A stretch of DNA of 51,185 nt. Origin: an uncultured Methylobacter sp. Its GTDB lineage: Bacteria; Pseudomonadota; Gammaproteobacteria; Methylococcales; Methylomonadaceae. The stretch covers positions 1-51,185 of the forward strand of contig CAILCX010000210.1 in assembly GCA_903832775.1 (NCBI GenBank), in the 5' to 3' direction. Each line of letters starts with the position of its first letter. Within the stretch, counting starts at the first letter, position 1. Positions 8,416 to 17,242 of this stretch are shown in pieces. The position numbers and the translations under genes are program-made. The notes beneath the pieces are model-generated. The model did not search any database, was not told the origin of the DNA, and was given only the letters and a program-made list of their open reading frames with translations.

Positions 8416-10308
8416 TCAAGCCAAGTCGGCCAGGTTACCTCTGGTTTCCAGCCACACTTTTCTATCCTGCGAGCGTTTTTTAGCCAGTAATAAATCCAGT
8501 TGACCACTAGTGTCATCATCTTCGGCAACCGTTAATTGAACCAGTCTTCGCGTATCAGGGTTCATAGTGGTTTCCCGAAGCTGGCTTGGATTCATCTCGC
8601 CCAGACCTTTAAAACGTTGCACATTGATTTGACCTTTCAGTTTTTCAGCGGCAATTCGATCCAATACACCTTGGCGCTCAGACTCATCCAGAGCATAAAA
8701 TACCCGTTTGCCGACATCTATCCGATACAGCGGCGGCATAGCCACAAAAACATGACCGGCGACGACCAAGGCATTGAAATGTTGATAAAACAAAGCGCAG
8801 ATTAAAGTAGCGATATGATTACCATCCGAATCAGCATCGGCCAAAATACAGACCTTGCCGTAGCGCAGGTTCTGTAAATCACTGGAACCCGGTTCTATGC
8901 CGAGCGCAACGGCGATATCATGAACCTCCTGCGAAGCCATTACCTGATTGGACTCCACTTCCCAGGTATTAAGAATCTTGCCACGCAATGGCATAATCGC
9001 CTGAAAGTCGCGCTCTCTGGCCTGTTTGGCCGAACCTCCCGCCGAGTCCCCTTCGACCAGGAACAATTCAGTCCGGTTTATATCTTGTGCCGAACAATCG
9101 GCCAATTTACCAGGCAGGGCCGGACCGGAAGTGATTTTTTTACGGATTATTTTTTTGTTGGAACGCAGCCGTTTTTGGGCGCTGGAAATAATGATCTCGG
9201 CAATTTTCTCGCCTTCGGAAGGATTCTGGTTCAGCCACAAACTAAAACCATCTTTGGCTACGCCAGAGACAAAAGCCACACATTCACGCGAACTTAAACG
9301 TTCTTTGGTTTGCCCTGAAAACTGGGGATCTTCCAGTTTTACCGACAATACAAAATGGCAGTTTTCCCAGACATCTTCCGGAGCGACTTTAACGCCGCGA
9401 GGCAAAATATTTCTGATATCGCAAAACTCGCGCATCGCTTCAGTCAAACCTGCCCGCAAACCGTTGACATGGGTTCCACCTTGCGCAGTCGGCACCAGAT
9501 TAACGTAACTTTCGGCCAGCACTTCGGCCGGATTTTCTAATGCCCAGACAATGCCCCATTCCACCGCTTCATGATTGGCGGCCATATTACCCATGAACGG
9601 TTGTGTCGGTGAATAATCAATATCACCGATGCGATCGAGCAAATATTCTTTAAGACCATCCTGATAACACCAAAAATACTCTTCTTCAGTTTGATCAACT
9701 TTAAGGGATATTTTTAAACCGGGGCATAGAACTGCTTTGGCACGTAACACATGCTTAAGTTTTAAGACCGATACTTTATTAGAGTCAAAATATTTTTCAT
9801 TGGGCCAGAAGCGGATAGCAGTCCCGGTATTATTCTTGCCGACCGTGCCTGTTTCAGTAAGTTCAGACAGCTTCTCGCCATCACCATAAGTCATACAATA
9901 AAGTCTGCCGTTTCTTTTGACTTCAATTTCAAGTTTTGCTGACAAGGCATTTACCACAGAAACACCCACACCATGCAAACCGCCAGAGAACTGGTAATTT
10001 TTATTGGAAAACTTTCCGCCCGCATGCAACTGGGTCAAAATCACTTCGACACCAGGAATGCCCTGCTCAGGATGGATATCGACGGGCATACCGCGGCCAT
10101 TATCACTAACAAGCACCGAGCCATCTTTAAAGATAACCACATCAATAGCCGTGGCATGACCTGCCATCGCCTCATCAACACTGTTATCAACGACTTCTTG
10201 CACAAGATGGTTGGGGCGTGTAGTGTCCGTGTACATCCCCGGACGTTTTCGTACCGGTTCCAAGCCACTTAAAACTTCAATTGCCGCCGCGTTATATTCG
10301 TTACTCAT
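8416..10308 (-). CDS. parE: DNA topoisomerase IV subunit B
   Basis: ATPase subunit of topoisomerase IV, which with ParC decatenates sister chromosomes. From the ATG at 10308 it has 630 residues, the same as E. coli ParE. It shows the GHKL ATPase motifs (EVVDNSVDEA, DNGRGMPVDIHPE, GGLHGVGVSVVNAL) and the TOPRIM motifs (FLVEGDSAGGSAKQ and ILADADSDGNHI). The family C terminus is QRFKGLGEMNPSQLRETTM. An in-frame TTG at 10317 would add three residues, but GGGAAG sits correctly before the ATG and protein similarity starts there. No parC lies in the window. It converges on the kinase gene with only 28 bases between. Confidence 0.97.
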   Translation of the reverse strand: MSNEYNAAAIEVLSGLEPVRKRPGMYTDTTRPNHLVQEVVDNSVDEAMAGHATAIDVVIFKDGSVLVSDNGRGMPVDIHPEQGIPGVEVILTQLHAGGKFSNKNYQFSGGLHGVGVSVVNALSAKLEIEVKRNGRLYCMTYGDGEKLSELTETGTVGKNNTGTAIRFWPNEKYFDSNKVSVLKLKHVLRAKAVLCPGLKISLKVDQTEEEYFWCYQDGLKEYLLDRIGDIDYSPTQPFMGNMAANHEAVEWGIVWALENPAEVLAESYVNLVPTAQGGTHVNGLRAGLTEAMREFCDIRNILPRGVKVAPEDVWENCHFVLSVKLEDPQFSGQTKERLSSRECVAFVSGVAKDGFSLWLNQNPSEGEKIAEIIISSAQKRLRSNKKIIRKKITSGPALPGKLADCSAQDINRTELFLVEGDSAGGSAKQARERDFQAIMPLRGKILNTWEVESNQVMASQEVHDIAVALGIEPGSSDLQNLRYGKVCILADADSDGNHIATLICALFYQHFNALVVAGHVFVAMPPLYRIDVGKRVFYALDESERQGVLDRIAAEKLKGQINVQRFKGLGEMNPSQLRETTMNPDTRRLVQLTVAEDDDTSGQLDLLLAKKRSQDRKVWLETRGNLADLA

Positions 10309-10355
10309 ACTTCCCAATCACTCAAAATTCAAATTCAGATATAATACCGAGGTGC

Positions 10356-10412
10356 AAGATTAAAGGTACAAGATAAAAGGTTTCCCCCCTTTCGCCTTGT
10401 ACCTTTAATCTT
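10356..10412. repeat. Palindromic repeat with 17-bp perfect arms between parE and xseB
   Basis: AAGATTAAAGGTACAAG (10356-10372) is exactly complementary to CTTGTACCTTTAATCTT (10396-10412), with further partial pairing of AAAGG and CCTTT inside. It sits between divergent genes, so it is not a normal terminator. It shares the GATTAAAGG and CCTTTAATC cores with the hairpin at 18902-18936 and the trailing TTTCTTCTT, which suggests a dispersed REP-like family. Confidence 0.7.
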
Positions 10413-10450
10413 TCTTCTTACTATCCTATCATTAAACATATTTTTATCTC

Positions 10451-10684
10451 ATGCCGAAAAAGAAAACGACGACTTTATTTGAAGATTCGCTGGCGGAACT
10501 TGAGCAATTGGTCAGCCAACTTGAACAAGGCGACATTTCATTGGAAGAATCCTTAAAGTCATTTGAACGCGGCGTATTTTTAACCCGAACCTGCCAAAAA
10601 GCTTTGCAGGATGCAGAGCAGAAAGTTCAAATTTTAATTGAAAAAAACGGCACTCAATCTCTGGAGCCCTTTACTGATGAGTAA
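10451..10684 (+). CDS. xseB: Exodeoxyribonuclease VII small subunit
   Basis: 77-residue small subunit of exonuclease VII, which binds the large subunit XseA and degrades single-stranded DNA in repair. The family signature is clear: [19 protein letters not shown], then [13 protein letters not shown] and the ending QKVQIL. Length is typical. It overlaps ispA by 8 bases, the same gene order as in the E. coli xseB-ispA-dxs operon, except that dxs is not next here. xseA is not in the window. Confidence 0.95.
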   Translation: MPKKKTTTLFEDSLAELEQLVSQLEQGDISLEESLKSFERGVFLTRTCQKALQDAEQKVQILIEKNGTQSLEPFTDE

Positions 10685-11573
10685 TGCGTTAAAAGACTAT
10701 CTTGATTTTTGTCAAAACCGTGTAGAAAGAGCTTTAGAATCTCGTCTGCCTAATGAAAATCTGCTACCACAGAAATTGCATCGTGCAATGCGTTACACTG
10801 TACTCGATGGCGGTAAACGCATGCGTCCAATGTTGACCTATTGCACCGGAAAAACACTGGGTATAGCGCCTGAAGCCTTAGATGGCGCAGCTTGCGCTGT
10901 GGAGTTTATTCATGTTTATTCGTTAATTCATGATGACCTTCCGGCAATGGATGACGATGATCTTAGACGCGGCAAAGCTACCTGTCATGTAGCGTTTGAT
11001 GAAGCTACCGCAATTTTAACCGGCGATGCACTGCAAGCTTTAGCTTTCGAAATACTGGCCAATGACCCCAGCATAACCGCAACACCTGAAGGTCGCTTGA
11101 AAATGATTTCGATTTTAACCAAGGCCAGTGGATCTCAAGGTATGGTCGGTGGACAGGCTATTGATTTGGAATCGGTTGGCACGCGCTTAACGCTACCTGA
11201 ACTGGAAAATATGCACATCCATAAAACTGGCGCTTTGATTCGTGCCAGCGTCAATATGGCTACCTTGGCTAAAGCGGATTTAGATCCGGATGTCGCCAAA
11301 AAACTGGATAATTACGCCAAGTGTATCGGTTTATCTTTCCAGGTAAAAGATGATATTCTCGATGAAGAAAGCGATACCGCAACTTTGGGAAAAACTCAAG
11401 GCAAAGACAAAGATAATGACAAACCCACCTACCCTGCACTTTTAGGAATGGCCGGCGCAAAACAAAAAGCTCAGGAACTTCATGAGCTGGCACTGGTTAA
11501 TTTGAAAATTTTTGGCAGCGAAGCCGACTTGTTACGTGACTTGTCGTTGTATATTATTCAACGAGATCATTAG
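10677..11573 (+). CDS. ispA: Farnesyl diphosphate synthase (geranyltranstransferase)
   Basis: Condenses dimethylallyl and isopentenyl diphosphates to farnesyl diphosphate, the substrate for squalene and hence hopanoids. The 298 residues include the first Asp-rich motif [11 protein letters not shown] (Asp86-Asp87 through Asp95) and the second, VKDDILDEE (Asp225, Asp226, Asp229), which bind the magnesium-diphosphate. The ATG at 10677 is chosen because it starts [11 protein letters not shown] and overlaps the xseB stop, a usual sign of translational coupling; the open frame extends further upstream into xseB. A clear hairpin terminator follows at 11617. It would supply the hopanoid genes about 10 kb downstream. 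Confidence 0.95.
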   Translation: MSNALKDYLDFCQNRVERALESRLPNENLLPQKLHRAMRYTVLDGGKRMRPMLTYCTGKTLGIAPEALDGAACAVEFIHVYSLIHDDLPAMDDDDLRRGKATCHVAFDEATAILTGDALQALAFEILANDPSITATPEGRLKMISILTKASGSQGMVGGQAIDLESVGTRLTLPELENMHIHKTGALIRASVNMATLAKADLDPDVAKKLDNYAKCIGLSFQVKDDILDEESDTATLGKTQGKDKDNDKPTYPALLGMAGAKQKAQELHELALVNLKIFGSEADLLRDLSLYIIQRDH

Positions 11574-11616
11574 TTTAAGAGCATTTACATGGAACGGCTG
11601 TTCCAGTAATTTTTTT

Positions 11617-11650
11617 AAATGATTTCCATGTTTCAACATGGAAATCATTT
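11617..11650 (+). terminator. Intrinsic terminator after ispA
   Basis: Perfect 14-bp arms AAATGATTTCCATG and CATGGAAATCATTT around the loop TTTCAA, with T residues continuing after the right arm (ATTTTTAAG) and a T6 run before the left arm. It ends the xseB-ispA unit and could work in both directions. Confidence 0.7.
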
Positions 11651-11809
11651 TTAAGTAAAAGTTATTATAGCCTGCCATAAAATTGACATATTCCTTTAAA
11701 AAAACATGAATACAACCTAACAAGTTGTTGTTTAATGATATTATATTTTCGGCATTTTTTATGCTTTAAATTCGATTAATATTTTAATCGTTTTTTGAGA
11801 GATAAAATC

Positions 11810-12007
11810 ATGAACATGCAGCCTACATTTGATTCGTCCTGGTCGGTATTTATAGAAATTTTAAGCGACGAATTCACCGAAAAAACCGGATTTGGTGTAT
11901 ATGCGCATATTACGCCCATAGATGTCAGTCTGGCATTCAAACAATATAAACAACTTAGCTCGCCAATGCGTTCCTTTGTACGTAACTATGTTCGGGATTA
12001 TGTATAG
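11810..12007 (+). CDS. Small hypothetical protein (65 residues)
   Basis: I do not recognise this protein. It starts MNMQPTFDSSW and ends SFVRNYVRDYV; it is mixed acidic and aromatic, and no signal peptide or membrane helix is apparent. The ATG at 11810 is preferred over an in-frame TTG at 11795 because a GAGAGA ribosome site lies just upstream of it. It stands alone between the ispA terminator and the EAL-HDOD gene, with gaps of about 150 bases or more on both sides, so it probably has its own promoter. The T/A-rich stretch at 11740-11790 is a candidate location. Coding status rests only on the intact frame and the ribosome site. Confidence 0.55.
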   Translation: MNMQPTFDSSWSVFIEILSDEFTEKTGFGVYAHITPIDVSLAFKQYKQLSSPMRSFVRNYVRDYV

Positions 12008-12161
12008 ACAAGCATCAGTTAAATCGGACTATTTTTGATTTTGGCATTTTAGATAACCGCCTTTATCACAAAACCGCATCCGACTCGACTGGTTGCCATT
12101 AATCATGGTATAAAAGGTATAAATAGTTACAAATATATAAAATTTATACCTCAAACTTACA

Positions 12162-13361
12162 ATGAAAGACATTCTTATCGGGCGGCAACAGATTTTTGAC
12201 CAGCATCTGAATGTTTACGGATATGAACTTCTTTTTAGAGGGCATGATTTTGACCTAAGCCATAAAAGCGGGGCTACGAAAGCAACTAATCAGGTCATAA
12301 CCGATACGCTTTTAGAGCTTGGTCTAAATACCATTGTAGGCCATCACAAAGCATTTATTAATTTCACAACCCAAAACATCCTGGACAAAACACCATTACA
12401 CTTGCCTAAGGATCGAATTGTCATTGAAGTGCTTGAAAATGTTGAAATTGACTCAATAATCATTGCTGACTTAAAAGAACTATCCGAACTGGGTTATGTG
12501 ATTGCTCTGGATGATTTTGTCTTTTCCGAAGAATGGACACCTTTAGTCAAGTTTGCCGATATCATCAAACTCGATATTATGGAAATGGGCGAGACCAGAA
12601 CGCGAGAATTGGTTAAACAACTTAAACCCTACAAGGCAAAACTACTCGCCGAAAAAGTTGAAACTTACGCTGAATATAAATACCTGCTTGAATTGGGCTG
12701 TACTTATTTTCAAGGTTTTTTTTTCAACAAACCCAATATTGTTTCCGGAAAACGCCTAAGTGTTAATCAGACCGCTGCAATTCAACTTTTAAATACAGTT
12801 AACAACCCAGATGTTGAATTCGAAGATCTGTCTAAAATAATCTCAAAGGATGTTGGACTAAGCTTTAAATTGCTGCACTATATAAATTCTGCATTTTTTG
12901 CATTACCCAATAAAGTCTCATCTATTAATCATGCAATTTCATATTTAGGACTTAAGGAAATAAAACGCTGGATAAATATAATGACACTCTCATCATTATC
13001 CAACAAACCCGAAGCAGTGATGAATAATGCCTTGATTCGAGGCAAAATGTGTGAAGAATTAGCGAACCTGAGCGGTAGCAAATCGGACAACTTTTTTCTG
13101 ATCGGCATTCTATCCAATCTGGACAGCTTGCTGGATATAAGCCTTAAGGACGCAATTAGCCAACTGCCACTATCTGACGATATTAGTTCTGCAATATTAG
13201 ACAAAAAGGGACTGGGTGGCGAAGCTCTGAACTGTGTTATCAGTTATGAGAACTGGGACATTTCAGCTATAACATTTAAAGATATTGATCAATCTATTAT
13301 TGGCGATGCTTATATAAAAAGCATCGGCTGGGCAAAAGACATTCTAAGTAATATAAAATAA
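12162..13361 (+). CDS. EAL-HDOD signalling protein
   Basis: 399 residues with an N-terminal EAL-type domain (about 1-195) and a C-terminal HDOD domain (about 200-390), the arrangement of the YuxH/CdgJ family that controls motility and biofilm. The EAL motif itself reads ELLFRG, as usual for this family. Residues that match the metal and substrate positions of active phosphodiesterases are visible: Asn in INFTTQ, Glu in IVIEVLE, the Asp pair in LDDF, Lys in IIKLDI, Glu in LAEKVET and Gln in FQGFFF. The domain may therefore still bind or cleave cyclic-di-GMP. HDOD domains act as protein interaction modules. It ends 2 bases before hflD, so the two may be cotranscribed. Confidence 0.9.
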   Translation: MKDILIGRQQIFDQHLNVYGYELLFRGHDFDLSHKSGATKATNQVITDTLLELGLNTIVGHHKAFINFTTQNILDKTPLHLPKDRIVIEVLENVEIDSIIIADLKELSELGYVIALDDFVFSEEWTPLVKFADIIKLDIMEMGETRTRELVKQLKPYKAKLLAEKVETYAEYKYLLELGCTYFQGFFFNKPNIVSGKRLSVNQTAAIQLLNTVNNPDVEFEDLSKIISKDVGLSFKLLHYINSAFFALPNKVSSINHAISYLGLKEIKRWINIMTLSSLSNKPEAVMNNALIRGKMCEELANLSGSKSDNFFLIGILSNLDSLLDISLKDAISQLPLSDDISSAILDKKGLGGEALNCVISYENWDISAITFKDIDQSIIGDAYIKSIGWAKDILSNIK

Positions 13362-13363
13362 CT

Positions 13364-13987
13364 ATGCCGTCAAATACAATCCACAACCAAACCCTTGCAC
13401 TTGCCGGAATTGCTCAAGCTGTGGCACTGGTTCAACAACTGGCCACAACAGGAACTGCCGACTCGAATGCATTGGAGTCCAGCATTGGTAGCCTGTTCAT
13501 TAATGATGAACATGGTGTACAAAATGTATACGGCGGATTATCTGGACTTAAATTGGGTATTAAGCAACTAAACGATCAAATGACCGGTTTCAAAATTGCC
13601 AACCCTGAACAAGCACGCTATGCCGCTTCACTGGTTTTTCTGGAAAGCCAGCTCGATACCCAACCGGCCATGCTTAAAACCATCTTTATTGGCATTGACC
13701 GGGCTCAAGCGCAAGCTGAACATTTTGGCTTGCTCCATGAAAATGTACTGGCCAATCTGGGCGACATTTATCATTCCTCCATTAGTACGCTTCAACCACG
13801 GATTATGGTCAATGGTGAACAGGAATACTTATCCAAACCCGACGTAGTCAATAAAATTCGTGCCTGTTTGCTGGCAGGAATACGTTCGGCGATACTCTGG
13901 AAACAATGCGGTGGCACCCGCTGGAAATTTATCTTTTTCCGTAAAAAAATTCAGATTGAAATACAACTATTGTTAAAACAGCTTTAG
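13364..13987 (+). CDS. hflD: HflD-family protein (high frequency lysogenization protein D homologue)
   Basis: 207 residues, close to the 213 of E. coli HflD. The N terminus QTLALAGIAQAVALVQQLA matches the family opening ITLALAGICQSARLVQQLA-like pattern, and the C-terminal RACLLAGIRSAILWKQCGG matches [21 protein letters not shown]. In E. coli HflD is a peripheral inner-membrane protein that binds phage lambda CII; its cellular role is unclear. It usually follows mnmA, but here it sits between the EAL-HDOD gene (2-base gap) and the ABC ATPase gene (8-base gap), an unusual neighbourhood. Confidence 0.88.
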   Translation: MPSNTIHNQTLALAGIAQAVALVQQLATTGTADSNALESSIGSLFINDEHGVQNVYGGLSGLKLGIKQLNDQMTGFKIANPEQARYAASLVFLESQLDTQPAMLKTIFIGIDRAQAQAEHFGLLHENVLANLGDIYHSSISTLQPRIMVNGEQEYLSKPDVVNKIRACLLAGIRSAILWKQCGGTRWKFIFFRKKIQIEIQLLLKQL

Positions 13988-13995
13988 TTTCCGAA

Positions 13996-14925
13996 ATGAC
14001 TCCTCTTATCGAAGCCGAGCATCTTACACGCTATTACGACAAAAATTGCGCGGTAAAAGACGTCAGTTTTATTCTGGGCAAAGGTGAAGTACTCGGGTTT
14101 TTAGGTGCCAACGGCGCTGGTAAAACAACGACCATGCAGATGCTTTGTGGCAATCTCGCGCCCAGCGCTGGTCAAATCAAAATTAACGGCTTTGATCTTC
14201 TGGATCAACCCAAAGCCGCCAAACTAAATCTGGGCTATTTGCCGGACACTCCACCGTTATACAAAGAATTAACCGTACAAGAATTTTTGCTTTATTGCTG
14301 CGCCTTGCATGGTATTACAAAAGCCTCCAGAGCTGGCGCTATAAAGACTGCTCAAGAGCGCTGTGGCTTAACCAAAGTTACCGACCGACTGATCGCCAAT
14401 CTGTCAAAAGGCTTTCAGCAAAGAGTTGGCATTGCCCAAGCCATCTTGCATAACCCTGAAGTTATCGTGCTGGACGAGCCAACAGTTGGCCTTGATCCGA
14501 TTCAAATTCGGGAAATCCGAACGCTAATCCGGGAACTGGGCCAGGATCACGGCGTCATTTTGTCGACTCACATTCTCACAGAAGTGCAAGAATCTTGCTC
14601 ACATGTGCAAATTATTCATCAGGGTCAGTTGATTTTCAATGAAACCATAGCTGGACTTAACCGGCAAATGAATACAGGCACGCTGCAAATCAGTACCCGA
14701 CTGGCACCTGACATCAACTGTCTGTCAGCCTTACCGGGTATCAGTTCCATAGAACAAATTTCTGCAAACCAGCTGAAAGTTCATCACAGTATTACCGCAA
14801 ATCCAGCCGAGCAGTTGGCCGAAACTATTATTGCTTGCGGCTGGGGCTTACAGGAATTAACACCAATAAAAAGATCAATGGAAGATATTTTTATCAGCCT
14901 GACCAAAGATCATCTTGATGCTTGA
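13996..14925 (+). CDS. ABC transporter ATPase, GldA-like
   Basis: 309-residue ATPase subunit of an ABC-2 exporter. It has Walker A GANGAGKTT (37-45), a variant signature LSKGFQQRVG (about 136-145) in which LSGGQ is replaced by LSKGF as is common in ABC-2 exporters, Walker B VIVLDEP (Asp160, Glu161), and the H-loop STHIL. The about 80-residue C-terminal extension is typical of GldA/NatA-like ATPases. It is followed by a permease and a GldG-like auxiliary protein on the same strand. Such GldA-GldG systems are also found in non-gliding proteobacteria, and the transported substrate is unknown. The gap to the permease is 168 bases, longer than elsewhere in the cluster. Confidence 0.9.
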   Translation: MTPLIEAEHLTRYYDKNCAVKDVSFILGKGEVLGFLGANGAGKTTTMQMLCGNLAPSAGQIKINGFDLLDQPKAAKLNLGYLPDTPPLYKELTVQEFLLYCCALHGITKASRAGAIKTAQERCGLTKVTDRLIANLSKGFQQRVGIAQAILHNPEVIVLDEPTVGLDPIQIREIRTLIRELGQDHGVILSTHILTEVQESCSHVQIIHQGQLIFNETIAGLNRQMNTGTLQISTRLAPDINCLSALPGISSIEQISANQLKVHHSITANPAEQLAETIIACGWGLQELTPIKRSMEDIFISLTKDHLDA

Positions 14926-15093
14926 AAATGCGTGTAGACAAAAGTCCTCAAGACAAATCTGATCTGTGACACTTATTAAAACTTCAATAATAGCTAGGCT
15001 CCGCTTGTTTTTTTTGTGTCATTGTTGTCTTCGTGATGATATTTTCTAACTGATCGTTCTGTGTTGATTTACCTTAATAACTTATAAAAATAC

Positions 15094-15846
15094 ATGATCC
15101 TAACCATAGCCTCCCGTGAATTCAAATCCCTGTTTTTATCGCCCATGGCCTGGATTATTTTGGCTATTCTACAATTCATACTGGCGTTTTTATTTTTAAC
15201 CCAAGTTGAAGCCTTCACTACACTACAGCCCAAACTGGCCGGTATTGAAGGTGCGCCGGGCTTGACCGACATTATCGTACCGCCTTTATTCGGTAACGCC
15301 GGCATCATCCTGCTACTGGTTACACCCTTGTTGACCATGCGTTTAATCTGCGAAGAACGCCGTAACAAAACCTTGTCTCTGCTACTATCAGCACCGGTTT
15401 CCAATAGCGACATTATCCTCGGCAAGTATTTAGGCATCCTTGGACTGATGCTATTGATCATTACCTTGGTCACGCTAATGCCACTGTCTTTATTGAGTGG
15501 TGGAGAACTTGATTTAGGTAAATTATTTGCCAATATACTGGGACTGCTGTTGCTGGTGGCCGCATTTACTGCAACTGGATTATTCATGTCTTGTATCAGC
15601 GGTCATCCCACGGTAGCGGCAATGAGCACTTTCGGGATTTTGCTGTTCCTGTGGATACTGGACTGGTCAGTCGGCCTCAATGACCAGCGCAGCGAACTGT
15701 TTGAATACCTGTCACTCCTGAGGCACTTCCAAAACATCCAAAGCGGCTTAATCAGTTCGACTGATGTCAGCTATTTTTTGTTGTTTATAGCAACATTTAT
15801 TGCGCTCAGCATTCACAGTCTGGATAACGACCGGTTGCAAAAATGA
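15094..15846 (+). CDS. ABC-2 type permease, GldF-like
   Basis: 250-residue membrane permease expected to pair with the ATPase just upstream. About six hydrophobic segments are visible, the first starting near PMAWIILAILQFILAFL. The cytoplasmic motif RLICEERRNKTLSLLLSAPVS between the second and third segments is characteristic of ABC-2 permeases of the GldF/CcmB-like group. Its stop overlaps the next ORF by 4 bases (ATGA), so translation of the two is coupled. The start ATG at 15094 has no good ribosome site, but the start of the permease fold is intact. Confidence 0.88.
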   Translation: MILTIASREFKSLFLSPMAWIILAILQFILAFLFLTQVEAFTTLQPKLAGIEGAPGLTDIIVPPLFGNAGIILLLVTPLLTMRLICEERRNKTLSLLLSAPVSNSDIILGKYLGILGLMLLIITLVTLMPLSLLSGGELDLGKLFANILGLLLLVAAFTATGLFMSCISGHPTVAAMSTFGILLFLWILDWSVGLNDQRSELFEYLSLLRHFQNIQSGLISSTDVSYFLLFIATFIALSIHSLDNDRLQK

Positions 15847-17240
15847 AAATATCAGCCCATAAACATCGGCAAATTCGCTTGAAAAATGGACTCTTCACCC
15901 TGGTATTAATCTGTTTACTGGGAACGCTGGCCTGGTTAAGCGCCCGTTACAGCACTGAAACCGACATCACCCGCAATGCAGGCAACAGCTTGTCCGCAGC
16001 CTCAAAAAAACTGCTGGACTCTTTACCTGATAACATAGTGATCACCGCCTATATCAAAAAAGACACCGCGCTAAGAAGCCAAATTTCACAATTGGTAACC
16101 CGCTATAAACGTCATAAAAGCAACTTAAGCTTAACTTTTATAAATCCCGACTCGCAGCCGGAAAAAACCCGCGAACTTAATATCGAAGCTGCCGGACTAT
16201 TTCTTGTCGAATATCAGGGTCGCACTGAAAAACTTAACTTTATCGATGAATCATCACTAACCAATGCCTTGCTGCAAGTGGCTAACGCTGACGAACGTTG
16301 GGTTACTTTTTTATCCGGTCATGGCGAAAGGACGCCAGATGGTATCGCCAATTTTGATTTGGGACAATTTGGCAAAGAACTGGAACGACGTAAAATCAAA
16401 GCCCTAGCAAGCAATCTGGCGACGCTACCGGCAATTCCGGACAATTCTGCTTTACTGGTGCTTAGCGCGCCTGCGGTTCCCTTTTTGAGCGGCGAACTTG
16501 ACTTGGTCAAGCGTCATATCCAGCAAGGTGGCAATCTATTGTTAATGACCGATCCCGGCAACCACAAACTGGATGACTTGCTAAAAATACTGGGCTTACG
16601 TCAGTTACCTGGAACGCTTGTCGACAGTAAATCCAAGCTCTATGGTATTAACGACCCGAGTTTTGTGCTGGCCAGCGACTATCTTCCCCATCCCATCACA
16701 CAAGGTTTCCAAACCATAACCGTTTATCCGGTTACTTCAGCACTGCTAAACGTCGAAGAAACCGATTTCCAACCGGTAGAATTACTAAAAAGCGCTGCCC
16801 AGTCATGGACTGAAACCGGACCGATAGAAGGAAAAATTGTTTTCGATGCTGATGGCGAAGAAAAACAAGGTCCATTGGTTTTTGCTTATGCCTTGACCCG
16901 CAAGCTAGATGCTACAAACTCTAAAACCGGATCTGGACAAGATTCTGCAAAAACCTCGACCAAGTCTGCCGAACAAAGAATTGTGGTTGTCGGTGACGGT
17001 GATTTTCTATCCAACGCCTATCTCGGCAATGTTGGCAATATGGACATAGGACTACGAATGATCAACTGGCTAATTCACGACGACCGGTTTATCAACATCC
17101 CAACAAAAATTACCACCGATAAAAGCCTGCAATTAAGTCCAATTGCCATCGGAATCATCGGGTTCGGCTTTTTGATCGCCATCCCTTTATTATTACTGGG
17201 AACGGGGGTTTACATCTGGCGTAAGCGTAAACAACGCTGA
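15843..17240 (+). CDS. GldG-like ABC transporter auxiliary protein
   Basis: 465 residues. An N-terminal membrane helix (about residues 17-33) is followed by an extracytoplasmic domain that begins with the family sequence LSARYSTETDITRNAGNSLSAASKKLLDSLP. A second membrane helix lies close to the C terminus (SPIAIGIIGFGFLIAIPLLL), followed by a short basic tail. This matches the ABC_transp_aux/GldG family that accompanies GldA-GldF exporters. The domain includes LLLMTDPGNH and the conserved VVVGDGDFLSN near the end. It overlaps the permease by 4 bases and the next gene begins 2 bases after its stop, so all belong to one operon. In many proteobacteria a DUF4340 protein follows this gene; here two different proteins do. 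Confidence 0.88.
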   Translation: MKISAHKHRQIRLKNGLFTLVLICLLGTLAWLSARYSTETDITRNAGNSLSAASKKLLDSLPDNIVITAYIKKDTALRSQISQLVTRYKRHKSNLSLTFINPDSQPEKTRELNIEAAGLFLVEYQGRTEKLNFIDESSLTNALLQVANADERWVTFLSGHGERTPDGIANFDLGQFGKELERRKIKALASNLATLPAIPDNSALLVLSAPAVPFLSGELDLVKRHIQQGGNLLLMTDPGNHKLDDLLKILGLRQLPGTLVDSKSKLYGINDPSFVLASDYLPHPITQGFQTITVYPVTSALLNVEETDFQPVELLKSAAQSWTETGPIEGKIVFDADGEEKQGPLVFAYALTRKLDATNSKTGSGQDSAKTSTKSAEQRIVVVGDGDFLSNAYLGNVGNMDIGLRMINWLIHDDRFINIPTKITTDKSLQLSPIAIGIIGFGFLIAIPLLLLGTGVYIWRKRKQR

Positions 17241-17242
17241 TA

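Noticed and set aside
9026-9508. 160-residue plus-strand ORF
   Set aside because: It is a shadow of parE; the parE frame contains all catalytic motifs.
14926-15093. T-rich gap between the GldA-like and permease genes
   Set aside because: No hairpin, ORF or promoter was convincing; treated as an unexplained operon gap.
15069-15587. 172-residue minus-strand ORF
   Set aside because: It overlaps the ABC permease on the other strand and its sequence looks like antisense of membrane helices.
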